A stretch of DNA of 8,803 nucleotides, taken from assembly GCA_016793525.1 (NCBI GenBank), contig JAEUJT010000065.1, forward strand, positions 1 through 8,803, written 5' to 3'. The first letter of the stretch is position 1. The number at the start of each line of letters is the position of its first letter. Source of the stretch: Archangium sp. (GTDB lineage Bacteria; Myxococcota; Myxococcia; Myxococcales; Myxococcaceae). Under the pieces are notes generated by a model. It saw only the letters and a list, made by a program, of their open reading frames with translations. It had not been told where the DNA came from and did not search any database. A program made the translations under genes and the position numbers. Shown here piece after piece: positions 6,299 through 8,803 of this stretch.

Positions 6299-6318
6299 TA
6301 CCTGTTTGTAACAAGGTA
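6299..6318. promoter_or_regulatory. Palindromic operator candidate between doxX-like and the HxlR regulator
   Basis: An imperfect palindrome with arms TACCT and AGGTA around a TTnnAA core (14 of 20 positions symmetric) lies midway in the divergent gap. It resembles boxes bound by HxlR-family regulators such as YodB (TACT..AGTA type with TTTGTAA in the centre). A TGTTTG half-site repeat occurs 18 bp away (6285-6290 and 6303-6308). A weak + strand promoter, TTGTTT (6284) then TGTAAC (6307) with a 17-bp spacer, would overlap it, consistent with autorepression. Binding by the adjacent regulator is inference. Confidence 0.5.
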
Positions 6319-6346
6319 TGGAATGACAGCCACCTCAACTCAACGC

Positions 6347-6353
6347 AAGGAGG
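6347..6353 (+). promoter_or_regulatory. Strong ribosome binding site deciding a TTG start
   Basis: AAGGAGG, the perfect anti-16S complement, ends four bases before TTG at 6358. No ATG is in frame nearby; the next in-frame alternative is GTG at 6382, 28 bases from this site and therefore too far. This supports the rare TTG start for the HxlR regulator. Confidence 0.7.
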
Positions 6354-6357
6354 CACA

Positions 6358-6738
6358 TTGAAGTCACCCCGTCACCCCCATGTGCCTGACCCTCATGCTT
6401 CGTGCGTCGCGGCGCGCGAGGTGCTGAACCGCGTCGGCGACAAGTGGAGCGTCTACGTCATCGGCCTCCTCGGCGACGGCGCGAAGCGCTTCAGCGAGAT
6501 CAAGCGAGCGGTCGAGGGCATCTCGCAGCGAATGCTCACCCTCACCCTCCGCGGGCTGGAACGAGACGGCCTGGTGACGCGCACGGTGACGCCCTCGGTG
6601 CCCCCGCGGGTCGACTACGAGCTGACCGCGCTCGGCCGCACGCTGCTCAAGCCGGTGCGCGCCTTGGCGGCGTGGGCGAGCGCCAACCGGGTCGAGATTC
6701 AGGCCGCGCGCGACGCGTTCGACACCCGCGCCAGCTGA
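6358..6738 (+). CDS. HxlR-family winged-helix transcriptional regulator
   Basis: A 126-residue protein from TTG. It has the complete HxlR core: CVAAREVLNRVGDKWSVYVI (residues 16-35), KRFSEIKRAVEGISQRMLT with the recognition helix, LRGLERDGLVTRTV, the wing PSVPPRVDYELTALG, and a C-terminal dimer helix. C16 is the only Cys and aligns with the conserved N-terminal Cys that senses electrophiles, diamide or hypochlorite in YodB/HypR relatives. It is divergent from a six-gene envelope redox cluster, with a palindromic operator candidate between them, so it probably represses its own gene and the doxX-like/msrB transcript until its Cys is modified. The target set and inducer are inferred, not shown. 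Confidence 0.9.
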   Translation: MKSPRHPHVPDPHASCVAAREVLNRVGDKWSVYVIGLLGDGAKRFSEIKRAVEGISQRMLTLTLRGLERDGLVTRTVTPSVPPRVDYELTALGRTLLKPVRALAAWASANRVEIQAARDAFDTRAS

Positions 6739-6749
6739 ATGCCCTCACT

Positions 6750-6769
6750 GAGGCGAGAAGGCACGCCTC
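6750..6769 (+). terminator. Weak stem-loop after the HxlR gene
   Basis: GAGGCG and CGCCTC form a perfect 6-bp stem with an 8-base loop, 11 bases after the regulator's stop. No T-run follows, so it is at best a weak or factor-assisted terminator. It could instead affect mRNA stability, or be chance in GC-rich DNA. Confidence 0.3.
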
Positions 6770-6823
6770 CACGGGGTACCTCGGCAGGACCAGGTGGGCA
6801 CGTGGGTTGCTGGAGCTCGCGGT

Positions 6824-7894
6824 ATGCGACGACTCCTCGGGTTGGTTCTGTTTTCAGGCTGCATGGCTCCGGTGGGCGCGGCGCTCGACGCTGAAGACAT
6901 CGGCCGTGGTGGCGACTTCGACCTCACGCTGTGCGGCCCCGGCGTGTCGCCTCCCCTCACCTTCCTCCCCGCGCGCAACACCATCGGCAAGGTCGCGCTC
7001 GGGGTGTGCGGCAACTTCACGTCAGACAACACGAGCACCATCGATGGCGAGGTGCGGGTGCGCGGCTCGACACGTGTCGCCTCTCCAGTGCGCATCAGCG
7101 GGTCGTTCTTCACCGGCGCGGCGGTGGAGTCGCCCAACACGCTCGACGTCGAAGGCAACTTCGCCACCGCGGGCAGCTGGACGGTGAGCGCCCCGGCGCA
7201 CGTGGGCGGCGACGCGACGGTGAGCGGCACGCTGCGGCACGACAACACGGTCGACATCGGTGGGAGGCTCACCGCGGAGAGCGTCACCGGCGGCGGCGCG
7301 CTGAACGTCGGCTCGATGGTACTCGCGGCCTCGACGGTGCCCATGCCGCTCGACTGCAGCGGAGCGCCGAGCGCACATTCGCTGGCGACGGAGATCGACG
7401 CGCACCCCGATTCACGCGCGACCACCACGTTGCACCCCGACGCGCTGCGCGACATTCGTCAGCCGACGGAGCTGAGCTTCGGCTGCGCGCAATACGAGGT
7501 GTCTGAGCTCACCAGCAACAACACGCTGCGGCTGCGCATCACCGGCCCCACGGTGCTCGTGGTGCACGGGCGGCTCCACATCGCCTCCCCGACGTTCATC
7601 GAGCTCGAAGACGACGCGACGCTCGAGTTGATCGTCGACGGAGCGCTCGACATCGACAACACGTTGACCATCGGCGACCGCGACCACCCCGCGCGCGTGG
7701 TCGTCTCCGGAGACATTCGCGTGGCATCTCCGACGCGCATCTACGGCGTGTTGATGGCGCCGGACTCCTCCATCGCAGGCGACAACACGCTCGATGTCTA
7801 CGGCTCGATGTACGTGGGGGCAATGCGTGTGGCTGCACCACTCGTCATACACTCTGGCCCGAAGGTGGGCGTCGAGGGCTGGCCCACTCCATAA
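6824..7894 (+). CDS. Putative lipoprotein with a predicted beta-solenoid of alternating DNT/ASP rungs
   Basis: A 356-residue protein. The start at ATG 6824 is chosen because GGAG lies eight bases upstream and because it gives a signal RRLLGLVLFSGC with lipobox-like FSGC (C13); a GTG at 6794 would add ten residues before it. Residues ~50-160 and ~230-345 are made of short strands with a turn motif about every 18 residues, alternating between (D)NT (52, 68, 105, 140, 232, 278, 320) and (A)SP/AP (86, 103, 123, 254, 301, 338), each followed by a beta-strand and Gly. Eighteen residues is the size of one beta-solenoid rung, as in bactofilins. The central part (~165-230) breaks the pattern and has C178 and C221; C37/C62 may pair. 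I do not recognise the family. It is likely surface-exposed, possibly structural or adhesive. Confidence 0.75.
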   Translation: MRRLLGLVLFSGCMAPVGAALDAEDIGRGGDFDLTLCGPGVSPPLTFLPARNTIGKVALGVCGNFTSDNTSTIDGEVRVRGSTRVASPVRISGSFFTGAAVESPNTLDVEGNFATAGSWTVSAPAHVGGDATVSGTLRHDNTVDIGGRLTAESVTGGGALNVGSMVLAASTVPMPLDCSGAPSAHSLATEIDAHPDSRATTTLHPDALRDIRQPTELSFGCAQYEVSELTSNNTLRLRITGPTVLVVHGRLHIASPTFIELEDDATLELIVDGALDIDNTLTIGDRDHPARVVVSGDIRVASPTRIYGVLMAPDSSIAGDNTLDVYGSMYVGAMRVAAPLVIHSGPKVGVEGWPTP

Positions 7895-8803
7895 GTGCGC
7901 TGACCTTTTCGGCCGTCTCCGCCGGAGCGCGAGCAGAAGCATGAAGGCGCTCAGCGAGTCGGCGGCGCTGCAGCCGCAGCCCCCGGTCTGGCCAGGCTCG
8001 CTGCCACCATCGGTACAGGTGCCCGAGGCGCACTCGAGCGGAGCGCACCGGTGCGTGGCCGCGTTGCAGGTACCACTCGCGCAATCACCGTTGGCGACGC
8101 ACTCCACACACACCGCGCCGGCGACGTCGCATCGGCCCGCATCACATTCGAGGTCGCTCGCGCACCCGGCGGCGCAGGTGTTGCGCGTGACATCGCAGTG
8201 CTGGCTTGGGCAGCTCGCGTCGACCAGGCACTCGACACACGCCCCGGTGGCTCCGTCGCACACGGCCTTCGGCGCAGCGCAGTCGCTGTTCTCCGTGCAA
8301 CGCGCGACACAGCTCGGCGTACCGACCCACGCGCCGAAGGTGCAGGTCGGGTCGCCGCCGGCTTTCAAGAAGCCAGCGTCGCAGGTGAGCGCGCACGTCG
8401 TTCCCGAGGCGGCGCCGATGCAGGTGGCGTAGGTGCCGTTCGAGACGACCCGCGGGGCGCCGCTGCACGCGGTGGGCTCACACCTCGGAGCGGCGCCGGT
8501 CCACTCGCCCGCGGTGCAGAGCGGGTTGGTGCCCGTTTTGGTGTACCCGGCGTTGCACGTCAGCTCGCACGTCGCCCCCGAAGCGGAGCCGGCACATGAC
8601 GCGTACGCGCCATTCGCGACCGCGGGCGGCTCCGACGCGCAGGCATTGGGCGCGCAGGTCGGCACACCACTCCACACGCCGACCGAACACGACGGATCCG
8701 CGCCGGCCTTGGTGTAGCCAGGGTCACACGTCAGCGCGCAGGTCGAGCCAGATGCGGTGCCCGTGCACGCGCCGTAGCTGCCGTGCGTCACCGTTGGCGG
8801 TGC
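7412..8803 (-). CDS. Cys-rich sushi-like repeat surface protein with MYXO-CTERM-like tail, 5' end outside window; stop missing after the tail
   Basis: The open frame enters from beyond the window end. About 300 codons (8803 to ~7898) encode a secreted Cys-rich protein: three ~57-residue CCP/sushi-like repeats, then ~100 residues of CVEC...DC...C-type repeats as in myxobacterial surface proteins, then a MYXO-CTERM-like tail (GGCGCS, short hydrophobic stretch, RRRRPKR). MYXO-CTERM tails target proteins to the envelope and are processed near the Cys. The protein should stop just after the Arg cluster, but the frame stays open ~160 more codons to TGA at 7412, antisense to the solenoid lipoprotein. 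That extension is His/Arg/Val/Asp-rich, with no recognisable domain, and is probably not a real part of the ancestral protein. Either the stop was lost or there is a base error. The biological ligand is unknown. Confidence 0.75.
   Translation of the reverse strand, partial: APPTVTHGSYGACTGTASGSTCALTCDPGYTKAGADPSCSVGVWSGVPTCAPNACASEPPAVANGAYASCAGSASGATCELTCNAGYTKTGTNPLCTAGEWTGAAPRCEPTACSGAPRVVSNGTYATCIGAASGTTCALTCDAGFLKAGGDPTCTFGAWVGTPSCVARCTENSDCAAPKAVCDGATGACVECLVDASCPSQHCDVTRNTCAAGCASDLECDAGRCDVAGAVCVECVANGDCASGTCNAATHRCAPLECASGTCTDGGSEPGQTGGCGCSAADSLSAFMLLLALRRRRPKRSAHLWSGPALDAHLRARVYDEWCSHTHCPHVHRAVDIERVVACDGGVRRHQHAVDARRRCHANVSGDDHARGVVAVADGQRVVDVERSVDDQLERRVVFELDERRGGDVEPPVHHEHRGAGDAQPQRVVAGELRHLVLRAAEAQLRRLTNVAQRVGVQRGGRA
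7904..7984 (-). other. MYXO-CTERM-like protein-sorting signal
   Basis: This segment encodes GGCGCSAADSLSAFMLLLAL followed by RRRRPKR. Gly-Cys, a short hydrophobic run and an Arg cluster are the three parts of the MYXO-CTERM signal of myxobacteria, which is recognised by the intramembrane protease myxosortase. It is normally the last ~30 residues of the protein; here no stop follows. The hydrophobic run is short. Confidence 0.7.
8311..8803 (-). repeat. Three tandem sushi-like (CCP-like) protein repeats
   Basis: Three copies of a 57-58 residue unit with the pattern NGxYxxC, then ASGxTCxLTC, GYTKxG, PxC, GxWxGxPxC. The cysteines recur in register (for instance C9, C66 and C124 counted from the codon at 8791-8789). 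The first copy begins at or beyond the window edge, so there may be more. The wording is close between copies, indicating fairly recent internal duplication. The Cys/Gly/Trp arrangement resembles sushi domains; each unit probably has internal disulfides. Confidence 0.7.

Noticed and set aside
6264..6356. Longer start for the DoxX-like protein (31 extra codons)
   Set aside because: The extra residues are not membrane- or signal-like, the segment contains the divergent regulatory region, and a good ribosome site supports the start at 6263.
6794..6823. GTG at 6794 as the start of the solenoid lipoprotein
   Set aside because: It would place ten residues before the clear signal RRLLGLVLFSGC, and the ribosome site GGAG at 6812-6815 fits ATG at 6824.
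7794..8432. Open frame of 212 codons on the + strand over the Cys-rich gene
   Set aside because: Antisense to the sushi-like and Cys-rich repeats; the Ser/His/Ala/Gln-rich product mirrors those repeats and has no motif of its own.

Overview
The window is very GC-rich, gene-dense DNA that looks like Myxococcota (a myxobacterium or close relative). The grounds are an MglA-type GTPase beside minimal roadblock proteins, a Cys-rich repeat protein with a MYXO-CTERM-like tail (Gly-Cys, short hydrophobic stretch, Arg cluster), frequent lipoprotein signals, and strongly G/C-ending codons. Almost every base is coding. No RNA genes, CRISPR arrays, insertion sequences or attachment sites were seen.

Region 1 (1-3160, + strand) is a small-GTPase/roadblock operon. 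It holds the tail of one roadblock (Roadblock/LC7) protein, a DUF4388-like protein whose C-terminal half looks like a second, diverged roadblock fold, two more ~121-residue roadblock proteins, and a 452-residue protein with an N-terminal MglA-like GTPase and an unrecognised ~200-residue C-terminal domain. By analogy with MglA/MglB, the roadblock proteins may act as regulators (GAP/GEF or scaffold) of this GTPase. The GTPase keeps the key catalytic residues of MglA but has Pro at the position of MglA Gly21 / Ras Gly12.

Region 2 (3155-6738) is an envelope redox cluster. On the - strand, in transcription order, are a DoxX-like membrane protein, an exported MsrB, an EXPERA/TMEM97-like four-helix membrane protein, an exported AhpC/TSA-type redoxin, a lipoprotein resembling the N-terminal domain of DsbD, and a stand-alone PDZ protein. 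Facing it on the + strand is an HxlR-family regulator with a single N-terminal Cys. The 94-bp divergent gap holds a palindrome of HxlR-operator type. The likely logic is that thiol or electrophile stress is sensed by the regulator and an envelope repair/thiol-handling set is induced.

Region 3 (6824-8803) is cell-surface. A + strand putative lipoprotein is built of ~18-residue rungs that alternate DNT-type and ASP-type motifs (a predicted beta-solenoid). It converges on a - strand, 5'-truncated, Cys-rich sushi-like repeat protein with a MYXO-CTERM-like tail. The latter has no stop codon after its sorting signal, and its frame stays open for about 160 further codons antisense to the solenoid gene. 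This can be explained by codon phase, but it also implies a lost stop or a base error.
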